Shown here: in pieces, positions 36,854 to 50,726 of the stretch
How the letters are laid out: each line of letters begins with the position of its first letter
Position numbering within the stretch: position 1 is the first letter of the stretch
Assembly (NCBI GenBank): GCA_027943335.1
Contig: BSBK01000869.1
Coordinates: forward strand, 1,460,001 to 1,524,000
Direction of reading: 5' to 3'
From: Chamaecyparis obtusa
Lineage: Eukaryota; Streptophyta; Pinopsida; Cupressales; Cupressaceae
DNA length: 64,000 nucleotides
The notes under the pieces: model-generated
Told to the model about the DNA's origin: nothing
Databases searched by the model: none
The model's input: the letters and a program-made list of their open reading frames with translations, nothing else
Made by a program: the position numbers and the translations under genes

Positions 36854-37959
36854 TGTAATACCCCAAAATTGGCATCTTGCAACCCTAACCAATTTTGTTG
36901 CATTTAGTCTCATTCTATCAAATTCATGAATCATCGAAGTCCTATTATACTAAGCAATTCTATCTTCCTAATTGACTCTACTTGATTTAGTGTCAAATGT
37001 AGAAAACCCTAAATCTGCATTAATCACATGCTATATTTGATTCCTAAATATCTACTCTAATTGGTTAAATAAACCCTATGATTGATTAATTTAATTATAA
37101 AGTCCTAGCACTTTAATTAAATTAAATCCACCCCTTTTAGCTAAATCACATAAAAAGGAATTAAATAATATTTGGTTTTTAAATAAATATCCTCATTTCA
37201 ATAATTGAATTTAATCATTCAAATAATTGAGAAAGTTCATTTATGAGGTCATATTGTATTTATTTAATCAAATATTCTCTACAAAATCCTCTCTTTAGTT
37301 CAGAAAAGGAAACTTTGAGTTAACTAGAAATCCAAAAGTGCAATAAGCCAGTTAACTACTCCACTCACTCAAAAGGAAAATAGTTGATTGTCTCTCTACA
37401 GGAAACTTGCCATTCTGAACTGGACTCTCTTTCAATCTCCACTGTTTGTCTCGTTCAATCTCGACCGTCGATTGAACCCGGGATTCTATAAAAGAACTCT
37501 TGTTTCTTATTCAAGGGGATGCAACTTTTGAGTATTGAAACTCTATCGAAATATCATCTTAGATTATTTGTATTCAAGTTCTCATTATTTACTATTTTAA
37601 TGTCATTTCTAGATTAAGATCGTGCTTAGATTAATAATGCATATCATTTTAAATTAGTTTTCTCACATTGTTCTTAGATTGATTTCATCTCTCATTATCT
37701 CTAGATTAATTGCATGCTTTCATTCTAGCTTAATTGCACTTGCATGTTAGCTTAAAATATTCCATTCTAGTGCTAGTATATGGTTGTTGGACTCTCGATT
37801 CTGAGAGCTATTCATAACCCTGCCTAGATAGGAGGCAACAGGTCGAATCATCCAGGCATGCAAGATGAATGATCCCACATTCATTCTTGTATGTGACTGA
37901 TGAGCAATGACTATGTTGAAATGTATGACTAAGTTAGAGCCCCACATTTAGCATATACA
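36854..37959 (+). repeat. Element B 3' LTR
   Basis: It begins TGTAATACCCCAAAATTGGC and ends CATTTAGCATATACA. It is complete, unlike the 5' copy. The TATA box is at 37487-37494. Confidence 0.9.
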
Positions 37960-37984
37960 CATATATATACATATAGAGAGAGAA

Positions 37985-38024
<40 letters not shown>

Positions 38025-38062
38025 CTAAGCTAGAGGCCCACATTTAGCATATACACACACAC

Positions 38063-38123
<61 letters not shown>

Positions 38124-38127
38124 TTTA

Positions 38128-38181
<54 letters not shown>

Positions 38182-38185
38182 GTAT
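37960..38185. repeat. Compound microsatellite with LTR-tail duplicates
   Basis: TA arrays (about 37990-38021, 38067-38101, 38164-38180) and CA arrays (38102-38123, 38133-38163) alternate. The last 40 bases of the LTR of B are repeated at 38021-38060 (GACTAAGCTAGAGGCCCACA onward) and a shorter CACATTTAGCGC occurs at 38121. Confidence 0.85.
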
Positions 38186-39439
38186 ATGTTTTCATGTTCA
38201 TCTTTATGATGGCAGGATTGTAGGTATCGGGCATCATCTTCCCTAAATTGGAAGGAGTTAGCACACCCTATTGCAATATCTAAAATTGAAATTAAAAGAA
38301 AAGTTAATGAATTGATATTTAATTATCAATTTCATAATATTAATATGCTAAAATATTAATTGTTAATAAATTATCAATATAAAATTTAAGTTGCACATTC
38401 GGTTTAATAGAATTGAATTATAAATTTAAATTGAAAGTTGAGTTAAGGCTTATTAAATGAAAAGCGCATATAATTATTATTATAATTAATTAAAAATGCA
38501 AAAAGGAAATTGATAAAAACAAAGTTAGAGAGTTGAGTTGTAATTCATGGTTGGGAGTCGCATGTTTGAGTTTTGTTTTCTAGGTTTTCTATATTAGAAA
38601 TCCTTTTGGTCATTTTTAGGGAGAGGTTACGGGTTTTGCTCTAGGGTTGAAGCAAGGAATTGGTTCAAAGCTAAGGAGTATTTTGGAATTCTTGAGTTTT
38701 CAATTTATTTATTGTGATTCAAATATTCTTGCAAATTCAAGGTAGAGTTTGAATCCTTTTGTAATCTTTCCATTTGAAAAGGGTTGTCTTCTTCGTGCTT
38801 GTCAGATTGTGCTTGAATTTGGGTGTTGAAATTTATGAATTAGTTTTGTTATGAGTTTGAGGAAAATGATTGTTTTATGGGTTTTCATTATTTTTGATAA
38901 ATTGAGGAAATAAATTATTTGTTTACATGTGTTGAAAATTTTTGTTATAATCTGGAAACCCTAGCTTTCATTTGAGAAAACTATGTTACATTAAAATTGT
39001 TAAAACCCTCGATTACTTTTGGAAAAACTCTATAGGAAAATATGTAGAAAAATATAAAATAACCAACTAGCTAGGGTTTGATAGAATTCTTTTATAAAAA
39101 AAAATTTAAAAAACACTTCTTGTTTGAAGTAAAGAACCCTATCAGGGTTTTGGTGTGAATAGAATTTAAAAAAATTTAAAAAAATTGTAAAAAATATTAT
39201 ATATATTATTGGGAAGGGTCATCACCCCCCACCCACGATAGTAACACTATCGGCGGTAGAAAAGCTACCCACAATAGTAACACTGTCGGCAGCAGCAAAG
39301 CTGTCAACGACAACAGTGCTACTAGAATGGTCATCACTGTTACCACAGTAGTAGAGCTGACGGATGACAGTTGTTGCTGCCAAGGTAGTAGGGTTGTCAG
39401 ACAATAATTATTGTTGTTGAGGCAGCAAGACTCTTGGAC
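38186..39439 (+). repeat. Element A 3' LTR, middle piece
   Basis: It is collinear with the inverse of 59190-60520 in solo LTR F. It begins with the GGATTGTAGGTATCGGGCAT block. At 39216-39439 it is GC-richer with repeated short ACTATCGGCGG and GACAGC words that give random open frames. No gene is seen. Confidence 0.7.
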
Positions 39440-39444
39440 GACAT

Positions 39445-40900
39445 GTTAGAATAACTGAGAGGGGTGTGAATCAGTTATCCAGTGTCCCAAAACAAAATGT
39501 ATAATTCAAAACAACTTCTCTAATTTCTGCTCATCGGTAAACACTAAATACTTTCACTGTCTGAACCTTTTACCGATTACTAGTCTAATACTTATAATAG
39601 TTTACCGATCAAATCTAACATGTAACATGTAAAGAATGATAACAAACAAATATCACAATCAACATATAACACAAGAGATTTAATGTGGAAACCCTGTAAA
39701 GGGAAAAACCACCTGGGACCGGCAACCCAAAATTGTTCACTCTTCTGAAGTGAGGCCGGTTAAGACCTAACCCTGTTAAAGGTTACAAACACATTGTCAG
39801 GTGTGACCTTGTTAGATGATTTTAGACTAGAAGTTATCGTCCAACCAGCATTCACTATGGGGTTGACAGGATAAAAATGTTCATTCTATGAATGATACAT
39901 CATAAGACTTTCAGAGTCCACTCGGTTAAGAGATTTTGACTATATACAATGGTTAAATATGTAACAGTAAATGACCTTAATACAACTTCAATTGTAGATT
40001 ATAGATCAATATTTAGTCCATACAAATCCTTCTAATCAATATTTCACTTCAGATTCAATACTATATCAACTTACTCTCCGTCGGTAATTGCTCTCTGTAG
40101 CTCAGTATTTTCTCTGCAGTTCGGTTCTTACTAACCAATATGATCAGAATGCATGAAAACCTTGTTCACGCGATAATCCTGTAGCTTCTTCTTCTCCCGA
40201 CAGTCTACTAAAGAAATTATGTTCTCTTATATAGATGAGTAAATCGTATTCTTCTCCACCATTAGATTTTGCCACTTCAAACTTTCTTGGTACTTGTGCC
40301 AATAACACGTTTCAATCTTCTTCGTTAGATCTTCCCTAAATTTTGTCAGCCGTTGATTTGTGTAACAAACATTATCTGTTACCTCGATGTTATACTCTTG
40401 CCAGCTCATCAATCTTATCAGCTAAGCTAATCATTTAATTCATTCTGTCCTGCTCGGTTAACAAAGAAATGCGTCGGTGAACATTGCTCGGTTAATACTG
40501 TGATCGGTATACACTACAATCCATCGGTGTATACTAGAAATGTTTCATTTACCGACAACACTGCTTTGTGTCTTTCAGCTTTGTACTTCATTATAGATGA
40601 ATGCAACATAATAAAGTCAATATGATCAAGTCATAGGCTCATCAACAAGTTACTCAATGTTTTCCTTATCCTCATCTTTCATGTACATCTTTCCTCATGT
40701 AGATTTCTCTATTCTTCATCTTTTTCACCTTTCTTCAGATGTCTCGATATAGTAACTTACAAGATAAGTGCTGTCAAACTAGTTGACATCAATGACAACA
40801 CAATACTGATTTAATCATATTACATATCTAATCAGCAACTCCTCAGTTATCTTTAATCACAAATTCTTCAATCAGATTCCAAATCAGTTGTAGTCCAACA
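39445..40900 (-). repeat. Element E 3' LTR
   Basis: On the + strand it runs TGTTAGAATAACTG to TAGTCCAACA. It is the partner of 45669-47155. It lacks about 27 bases present in the other LTR near 46500-46530. Near 40219-40230 it holds a TATA box (CTATATAAGAG on the minus strand). Confidence 0.92.
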
Positions 40901-40912
40901 ATCTCTCCCTTT
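40901..40912 (-). other. Polypurine tract of element E
   Basis: AAAGGGAGAGAT on the minus strand abuts the 3' LTR. A second copy-like tract lies at about 41219-41231. Confidence 0.75.
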
Positions 40913-41420
40913 GGCATTGATGGCAACTCAAGTAATATGAAATGTACCATACACATACCAAATATACATTCTACAACTTTGTGAATAAAATTTTGTAAGT
41001 TGAATAGACTTAGTATGTTTAATCACTACGTTACTAAATCAGCATTTAAATAATACAGCTTTACCATTTTTTAGTTCTCCTATTTTTGCTTTTGTTCTCT
41101 GTAACTGATCTTCAATACTTTGTCCCATTTAGATTGTCTCTCCCTTAGATAATTATCTTCGGTGCTTGTTCCTTTTCATATTTTGTTTATCTCTCCCCTT
41201 TTCATTTCATATTGTTTATCTCTCCCTTTGACAGCAATGCCAAAGAAACAAATAAACAAACAAATTTTGTCTTCCTCTATATCTCTGAATACTGATATCC
41301 CAATCAGTTCAAGTTCTCAAACTTAATCACAACCTTGAACATGATTCAAAGTGTGAGCTATGCTACATCAACATGAATGATCTTTTGATAAAAATAGGTT
41401 GATGCAACATCCAGATCACC
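40913..41420 (-). other. Element E 3' untranslated region
   Basis: This lies between the RNase H stop codon (41421-41423) and the purine tract. It contains repeated TCTCTCCC-type words (+ strand) near 41140, 41190 and 41219. No gene is seen. Confidence 0.6.
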
Positions 41421-43181
41421 TTAGTGACTGATAGACAGGGGACGGACCCTAAGTCTAGTCCTCAAGTATTCAAATGTGTCCTTCGGTAGGGGCTTTGTAA
41501 AAATATCTGCAAGTTGTTCTTTAGATGTGACAAATTCCAACTTTACTTGCTTCTCTTGCACTTGTTCTCTTAAGTAATGATACTTAATAGATATATGTTT
41601 TGTCTTAGAGTGCATCACAAGATTCTTTGAAATATTAATAGCACTAGTGTTGTCATAGTATATAATCACCGGGTCAATGATTACCTCATTCATTCCTTCC
41701 AACACTTGATTGATATATGCAATGTTTGAATAGTTAGTAGCAGCAGCAACATATTTTGCTTCAGTTGTAGACTGAGAAATACAAGCCTTCTTTTTACTTG
41801 TCCAGGTTACAAGTCTTTCACCAAAGAAAAATGCTCCTCCAGTGGTGCTTTTTCTATCATCCACATTTCCAGCCCAATCAGCATCGGTGTAAACTTTCAG
41901 TTCAAACTTCCCTTCCTTAGGATACCATAATCCATAATTCTCTATTTTCTTCAGGTATCTTAAGATCTTTTTTGTAGCTATCATGTGTGATTCTCTAGGA
42001 TTGGTAGAAAATCTTGCAACAATTCCCACAGCATGTGCTATATCTGATCTACTGTGAACTACGTACATCAATTTACCAATCATGGATCGGTAAAGTGTCT
42101 GGTTTACCTCTGTAGTTTCATCCTCCTTTGTCAATTTGCATCTAGTAGCCATCGATGTTCCCACAAGTTTAGCATCTTCCATGCCAAATGTTTTCAATAC
42201 TTCCTTTATGTATTTAGATTGTGTGATGAATATCCCATCACTCTCCTGAATCACTTATAGTCCAAGAAAGAACTTAATCTCTCCGAACATAGACATTTCA
42301 AATTCCTTTTGCATTTCATTAGCAAATGCCTTGCAGACAAGATCTGAGCCTCCAAAGATAATGTCATCAACAAATATTTTAGCAATGATAATAGTATCAT
42401 CAGTATCACCTTTCACATACAAATTGTTGTTTTCACTTGTTCTAACAAATCCAATACTTAACAAGTAAGTATGTAGTATTTCATACCATGCTCTTGGTGC
42501 TTGCTTCAAACCATATAAGGCTTTATGTAATCTACATACCATGTATCTATTGTCAGGATCAACAAATCCTTTAGGTTGTTCAATGTAGACCTCTTCTTCA
42601 AGTATACCATTCAAAAATGTTGACTTCACATCCATTTGATAGACTTTTAATTTCTTATGTGCAGCATATGCAAGTAGCATTCTAACTCCTTCTAATCTAG
42701 CAAAAGGTGCAAATGTTTCACCATAGTCAATGCCTTCTTCCTGTGCATATCCCTTGCATACCAATCTAGCTTTATTTCTTGTGACTTCACCATTTTCATT
42801 CAATTTATTCATGTATATCCACTTAGTACCGATAACATTCTTATCTTTTGTTTGGGGTACTAAGGACCAGGTTTTGTTCTTCTCTATGTTCTCTATTTCT
42901 TCCTTCATTGCATTAACCCATTCTTCATTTTCTAATGCAACTTTCATAGTTTTAGGTTCAAATTCACAAATTAAACATGTACCTTGTCTTGTTTTGCTTC
43001 TAGTTTGCATTCCAGCATGTCCATCTCCAATGATTTGTGTCTCAAGATGATGTCTTCTAACAAAACTAACCAAAACTTGATTTCTCCTTTCTTGCTCATC
43101 CTGCTCAGGGTCATTTCCTTACTCGGTAGCTCCATCTTGTTCCTCGATTTGTGTTGCTTGTTGTCCTGCATTGTTTCCCTA
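41421..43181 (-). pseudogene. Element E reverse transcriptase and RNase H (stop-interrupted)
   Basis: The frame is shared with integrase upstream. RT starts near 43000 with [33 protein letters not shown] and [17 protein letters not shown] follow, then [18 protein letters not shown] and [10 protein letters not shown]. The FVDD catalytic motif is at about 42362-42376. A TAA stop at 42255-42257 splits the palm from the thumb and connection. RNase H continues with VYTDADWAGN, TEAKYVAAATN and YYDNTSAI, and ends at the LADIFTKPL motif characteristic of Ty1/copia before the stop at 41421-41423. A TAA stop near 43124 lies in the linker to integrase. Two single-base changes to stop inside RT are therefore the main damage. 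Confidence 0.9.
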
Positions 43182-44600
43182 CTAACCGATTGTTATAGCT
43201 TGTGGTGTTGGTAGATACTCTGGATATTCAATATAAGTGAATCTACTGTAGTCTTCCAGTTCCTTTGTACTTTCTTCTATGTACTTGTCATCAAATTCAT
43301 CAACACAAACATTAGTACTTTTAATTATCTTATTTTTAACCTTATTCAAACATTTATATGCTTTACTTGTAGTGGAATATCCCAGAAATATTCCTTCATC
43401 TCCTTTAGAATCAAATTTCCCATTTCTCTCATCTTTCAAAATAAAGCATTTACTTCCAAAAATTATGAAATAACTTACAGTAGGTTTGTGTCCAAACCAT
43501 AGTTCATAAGGTGTTCGGTTGGAGTCCTTCTTCAGTTGTACTCGGTTAAGAACATACACAGCTGTGTTGACAGCTTCCCTCCAATATGTCTGAGCAACAT
43601 TCTTTTGTAACATCAATGTTCTAGCACAATCAATTATAGACCTATTCCTCCTTTCAGCAATGCCATTTTGTTGAGGTGTCCTCGGTGCAGATACCTGCCT
43701 TTTTATTCCATGCTCATTACAAAAATTAGTAAATTTCTCGGAGATAAATTCACCTCCTCTATCAGAACTTAAGCATTTTATTTCCTTTCTGATTTCTTTC
43801 TCTACCTTAGCTTTATACCACTTAAACATTTTGAAAGCTTCAGATTTCTATTTCAGGAACATAACAATCATCAGTCTAGTATAATCATCAACAAAAAGAA
43901 TAAAATATATATCACCGGAACAACTCTGAGTTCTCATAGGACCACATAGATCAGTATGAACCAACTCAAGTATCTTGTTTGTTGAGTAGTCTTTGCTTTT
44001 AAAACTAGACTTAGTCATTTTACCTTTCTGACATTCATGGCACATGGCATGGTCAGGTTTTTTCAAGTTAGGCAATCCTCTAACTCTTTTCCTTCTACTA
44101 ATCTTGATCATGTTGTCAAAATTCACATGGCATAACCTTCTATGCCACAACCAAGCATCTTCATCCTTTATTAGCAAACAAGAAGACTGATCCATATCAA
44201 GATAGAATAGATTACCTCTGGATTGTATACCAATTCTGACAAGTCTTCCTCCATCATCATAGATCTTCACCTTTTTGCTCTCAAAAGCCAGTCGGTGGCT
44301 TGAGTTGTTCAGCTGAGCCACACTTAACAAATTATAGTTCAATCCATCTACCCAGTATGCATTGTCACATTGTAGTCTGTCATTGATCATCAGTGAGCCT
44401 TTACCTCTTACCATACAAGGTGCATCATTTCCCGTTCTCACAGATCCCCCATTATATTCAACAAGATGATCAAACTTCTCTACATCACCAGTCATATGAT
44501 GTGTACAGCCACTATCTATGATCCATGTATCATTTCTACTTACTTTAGAGATCAGTGTTGTCTCTTCATGTTTCTCTTCCTCTTCTGAGTCATCTTTCAT
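43182..44600 (-). pseudogene. Element E protease and integrase (stop-interrupted)
   Basis: An aspartic protease, WIIDSGCTHHMT (about 44504-44540), has DSG followed by Cys instead of the usual Ala. The GAG-pre-integrase H-x-H and C-x2-C zinc end follows: LWHRRLCHVNFDNM and CHECQKGKM (about 44030-44150). The integrase core starts with HTDLCGPM (first Asp) and FVDDYTRL. A TAG stop at 43848-43850 falls within the core. The downstream part GGEFISEKFTNFC with PQQNGIAERRNR carries the catalytic Glu region. Two adjacent TAG codons end the open piece at 43182-43187. The frame is otherwise continuous from 44600. Confidence 0.9.
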
Positions 44601-44631
44601 AGCAACAAATACAACTTCTATATCATCATCA

Positions 44632-45604
44632 GATCAGATTCAGTTTCAATATCTTGGGCTAGGTAACATACCTTTTTGCCTTTTTCATCTCGCTTGTCTC
44701 TGTTGTTGTGTTGGTAACCTCTGCTGACTCTTCTCCCATAGCTTCCTTTAGATCAGTCTTTGGATCTATCATCATCTTTCTTCTAAGGACATCTAGTAGT
44801 GATGTGACCGACTTCTTTACAATTAAATCATGCTAAAGGTAGCTTGCCTCTATACCTTCCTTTTCCTTTGGGCAATCTTCTGGCCATAAGTGCTTCAAGC
44901 TCATCAAGTTCATTATCGGTATTGTCATCACTATCACAATTCTTACCATTCCTGCTAGACTTTCCAATCTTTAAAGAAGACATGAAAGTGGATTCAATAG
45001 AAGGAACAACACTGCTATCAAAGTTGTTTAATTCAAAGGTTGTAAGTTTACCAATCAAAGTGTCAAGAGTAAGGTTGGATGTAGCTCTTGTTTCATGAAT
45101 TGCAAAAATCTTGATTGCTTAAAATGGTAGCAAAGTTCTAAGAATCTTGCTTATCACTATTTCATCATCAATTACTGCATCAGATGCTCTAATAGTATGT
45201 ACCACCTCTTTGAGTCTATTTGAATATTGGATGATGTTCTCACCTTCTTTCATTCTCATATCATCAAATCTGCCTCTCAGACTTTCAGCTCGGGCTCTTT
45301 TGACATTCAGATTTCCACTGTATATTTGTGTTAACTTATCCCACATTCCTTTGGCAGTTGTGCATGTCTTGATATCTTCAAATTCAGCATCGGTACAGGC
45401 AGCAGCAAGTTCCATCATAGTAACATTGTGTTCATGTTTGTCCTTTAGTTGATCAAGAGTTAAGGTACCAGTGGGTGGTAGTATGTAGCCATTCTCCATC
45501 AGATCTAGTGCGGAGTTCCCAATTCCATATATGTGCAACTTCATTCTGCTTTTCCATACTGTGAAGTTCTCTTTATTTAGTTTCAGTACTTCCCTCTTAT
45601 ACAT
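44632..45604 (-). pseudogene. Element E gag with zinc knuckle (broken)
   Basis: The ATG at 45604 follows the primer site by about 50 bases, so the start is well supported. The gag (UBN2-type) domain shows KLNKENFTVWKSRM, MWDKLTQIYSGN and YSNRLKEVVHTIR. A stop at 45119-45121 is followed in the same frame by a Ser/Asp-rich region, and a CCHC knuckle lies at 44785-44829. The first Cys codon of that knuckle has become TGA (44828-44830); the rest reads FNCKEVGHITTRC. A one-base loss in a Ser-Asp-Ser-Asp run near 44632 shifts the frame before the protease. It packages element RNA in functional relatives. Confidence 0.88.
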
Positions 45605-45654
45605 CTTGAGACCTTTATGCTTAAGTCCTTAAAACTTTGCTTCAAGCAACCACT

Positions 45655-45666
45655 GCTCTGATACCA
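45655..45666 (-). other. Primer-binding site of element E
   Basis: TGGTATCAGAGC on the minus strand lies two bases after the 5' LTR. It is a perfect match to the plant initiator Met tRNA complement. Confidence 0.9.
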
Positions 45667-45668
45667 AT

Positions 45669-47155
45669 TGTTAGAATAACTGAGAGGGGGATGAATCAAT
45701 TATCCAGTGTCCCAAAACAAAATGTATAATTCAAAACAACTTCTCTAATTTCTGCTCGTCGGTAAACACTAAATACTTTCACTGTCTCAACCTTTTACCA
45801 ATTACCAATCTAATACTTATAACAGTTTATCGATCAAATCTAACATGTAACATGTAAAGAATGATAACAAACAAATATCACAATCAACACATAACACAAG
45901 AGATTTAATGTGGAAACCCTGTAAAGGGAAAAACCACCTGGGACTGGCAACCCAAAATTGTTCACTCTTCTGAAGTGAGGCCGGTTAAGACCTAACCCTG
46001 TTAAAGGTTACAAACACATTGTCAGGTGTGACCTTGTTAGATGATTTTAGACTAGAAGTTATTGTCCAACCAACATTCACTATGGGGTTGACAGGATAAA
46101 AATGTTCATTCTATGAATGATACATCATAAGACTTTCAAAGTCCACTCAGTTAAGAGATTTTGACTATATACAATGGTTAAATATGTAACAGTAAATGAC
46201 CTACCTTAATAAAACTTCAATTGTAGATTACAGATCAATATTTAGTCCATACAAATCCTTCTGATCAATATTTCACTTTAGATTCAATACTATATCAACT
46301 TACTGTCCATCGGTAATTGCTCTCTATAGCTCGGTATTTTCTCTGAAGCTCGGTTCTTACTAACCAGTATGATCAGAATGCATGAAAACCTTGTTCACGT
46401 GATAATCCTGCAGCTTCTTCTTCTCCCAGCAGTCTACTAAAGAAATTATGTTCTCTTATATAGATGAGTAAATCATTTTCTTCTCCACCATCAGATTTTG
46501 CTGCTTAACCACATTCATAGATTTTGTCGCTTCAAACTTTCTCGGTACTTGTGTCAATAACACATTTTAATCTTCTCCATTAGATCTTCCCTGAATTTTG
46601 TCAGCTGTTGATTTGTGTAACAAACATTATCTGTTACCTCGATGTTATACTCTTGCCAGCTCATCAATCTTATCAGCTAAGCTAACCATTTAATTCATTC
46701 TGTCCCGCTCGGTTAACAAAGAAATGTGTTGGTGAACACTACTCAGTTAATACTGTGATCGGTATACACTACACTCCGTTAGTGTATACTAGAAATGTTT
46801 CATTTACCGACAACACTGCTTTGTGTCTTTCAGCTTTGTACTTCATTATAGATGAATGCAACATAATAAAGTCAATATCATCAAGTCATAGACTCATCAA
46901 CAAGTTACTCAATGTGTTCCTTATCCTCATCTTTCATGTACATCTTTCCTCATGTAGATTTCTCTATTCTTCATCTTTTTCACTTTTCTTCAGATGTCTC
47001 GGTATAGTAACTTACAAGATAAGTGTTGTCAAACTAGTTCACATCAATGACAACATAATACTAATTTAATCATATTACATATCTAATCAGCAACTCCTCA
47101 GTGATCTTTAATCACAAATTCTTCAATCAGATTCCAAATCAGTTGTAGTCCAACA
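45669..47155 (-). repeat. Element E 5' LTR
   Basis: It matches 39445-40900. The TATA box CTATATAAGAG on the minus strand lies near 46454-46464. Both LTRs carry many scattered ATCGGT/ACCGAT words. Confidence 0.92.
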
Positions 47156-47261
47156 CGACAGCTATTATTGCTAGACAGCAGCCAACAACAATATCACAGT
47201 GGGGACTACCACCAAGGTGGGGCGGGACCCACACTTTTGACTTGGGTGTTTTTTTGTTTAA

Positions 47262-48510
<1,249 letters not shown>

Positions 48511-49978
48511 TGTTAGAATGTTTTTAGAATAACTAAGAGGTGGGGTGAATCAGTTATCCTCAGGTCCAGATGTGTCCACTGTCCAAAAGTAATCAACTTG
48601 TAGAATATAAATCTTTTAACAACATAACACATCAAATAACATTCACACAAGTATGACACCAGGATTTAACATGGAAACCCAATATGGAAAAAACCACCAA
48701 TAACATGCTACCAAATTTTCACTCTTCTGAAGTGAGCTCTATGAGGAGCCAACCCTGTTAAAGGTTACAATACACACTGTTAGGTGTGACTCTATTAAAG
48801 GATTTAATCATCCCATTAGGAGTGGTCTGGTTAGAGGACTTAAGAACATTCCATTAGAATGTCACCTTGATTAAAGGGTTTACAAAATTATTGTTAGGTC
48901 AACCTTGATTAAAGGATTTTAACTGATACAAGAGTTAGAAAGTAACAATAGGTTCTTATTTGAAATATACAACTCACTTTGCAAATATAGATCCGATAAG
49001 TTCATGTGTTGATTTACTGGCTGGCCTTCATTGTCATCTCCATCTCTGATCTACTCAGAAATCCCTTCAAGCAATCACCTCAACTCTGTTCATCTCTTCA
49101 CAGCTCTTCTCAGCCTTCTTCTTAGGTTCTCCAATCAATAACATCAACCTTCTTCCACTCCCTACATAACCCACAATTATGTCATGCTTATACCTCTTTG
49201 ATTATGTAGCTTAATCTTTTGTCGCTTAATATCATTCATAGATCTTAGATTTAGGTCAAATTCATCGAATCCTTATCATTTTGTTCTCCTCCTTCTCCTT
49301 CTAGATACTTCTCAAAAATTCTCCTTAAATCCATAATAAAATGGTTTACCTTGCATTAAATGCTCCAAGTCATTCATGTTTATCTTCAACACATTTTACA
49401 TATCCCAAGAATTCAACTTTTTCGACTAGGGATCTCAATTCCTTCACAAAGTATAAATTACTGACACTCGGTCAATACTATGTTCATTTGCTCAATCATC
49501 ACTGAATAACTCGGTCATCACTAAAAATGTTCTTCTCGAAAAATATTTTCTTCGCTCGGTTAATTCTTTGATACTCGGTAATTACTGATGCTCGGTTGAC
49601 ACTAAATTTACTCGACTTATATTGGCACTTGGTTGACACTAGCATCACTCGGCTTACACTGAATTTCTTCTCTTTTTCTTGATTAAGCCTATGCTTCCAG
49701 ACTTTCTTTCCTCATTTCATCTATGTTTCAAATCAACTAATTTCTTCACTTAGTGTTATAGATAAACAACATAGTAACTTGCCAATGTGCCAACTAATCA
49801 ATTACCCATTGTAGTTTCTCATAGCTCAACCTTTCACTAGGTCCTATTGTTATCTCCTCTTTTCAAATCCTCTTCATCAATCAAAAGATATGGTACTTTA
49901 CTAGATAGCATCTGTCTCACTGGTTAAGGTTTGACATCAATGACCATATAGAAATTATTTCAATTGTAGTTTCCAACA
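48511..49978 (-). mobile_element. Solo LTR G, Ty1/copia type
   Basis: It runs TGTTAGAATG to TTTCCAACA on the + strand and is flanked by perfect ATGTG duplications (48506-48510 and 49979-49983). It is related to the LTRs of E in its first 60 bases and in the accumulation of CTCGGT words, but is clearly a different subfamily. No internal region remains. Confidence 0.88.
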
Positions 49979-49983
49979 ATGTG

Positions 49984-50675
49984 TTGGTTGCCTCTGGATT
50001 AGTATGTTTACCTTTGTAGTTGTATTGTACCTTTTGAGATAGAAAGCTTTCAAGATCCTTTCTTAGTGTGATGGTTCACCTTGGTGTTTATTATCCGAAT
50101 GGGGTCTGTTGTTATCTCCTCATCACAGTGGGAATGGACCTTTGGTTCCACATGGTTGATAGGTAGTGATTCTTTTACCATTGAGATTTTCACATTCTTA
50201 AAATGGTGCTAGATGATCCTCTTTGATGTTACCTTCTTCTGTTTTCATCATTATTGGAGACTTGCTCTTATCTTCCAGGATATTGTACATGTACCTTGTA
50301 CATGATTGGTTATTGCATACCCTACAACTTGTGCAGTGGATGATGGTTCATTGTGTATACCTTATGGTATCAGTTGTATCTATGTTTCATTTATATGATG
50401 TTGTACTTGTTATTCATTTACATTAGGTGGAGATTGTATATTGTTATAAATTTACTTAGTAGATTAATTAACTTTTGAGTAATTCTACGTCAAGGAACCC
50501 TTGGGAATTGAAATATATGTTTTGAGTTACTTTTATGACTATGTTTTTTATTACATTGTTTTGCTTCTGCATTGATGTACTTTTTCATTGTAAACTCTTA
50601 AGAAAAAAATTATTATGTAAACTTAGTAGCATGTTTTAGGTTAGTTTCTCTTGGGTTCCCTGGTGGGGCATTACA
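49984..50675 (+). repeat. Element A 3' LTR, terminal piece
   Basis: This piece aligns with 649-1146 over its last 490 bases and with the inverse of 51794-52480. It ends GGTGGGGCATTACA. Confidence 0.85.
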
Positions 50676-50726
50676 TATGTATTGGATGGTAAGATTAGAT
50701 AAGGGTGCTCCCCTTCCAAAGGGGTC

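Larger units (their letters stand above)
39445..47155 (-). mobile_element. Element E: Ty1/copia retrotransposon, full-length but decayed
   Basis: Perfect CGACA duplications (39440-39444, 47156-47160) flank LTRs of 1456 and 1487 bp. On the minus strand the order is 5' LTR, Met primer site, gag with zinc knuckle, protease, integrase, RT, RNase H, purine tract and 3' LTR, as in Ty1/copia. From 44600 to 41421 a single frame is kept and is interrupted only by stop codons. Upstream there is one frameshift near 44632 and stops at 45119 and 44828. It inserted into the LTR of A. Confidence 0.95.

Noticed and set aside
37747..38264. Minus-strand open frames around 37747-37947 and 38025-38264
   Set aside because: The first is LTR sequence of B; the second is dinucleotide-repeat translation.
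42054..43473. Plus-strand open frames across element E (for example 42730-43050)
   Set aside because: They are shadows of the minus-strand RT and integrase frames.
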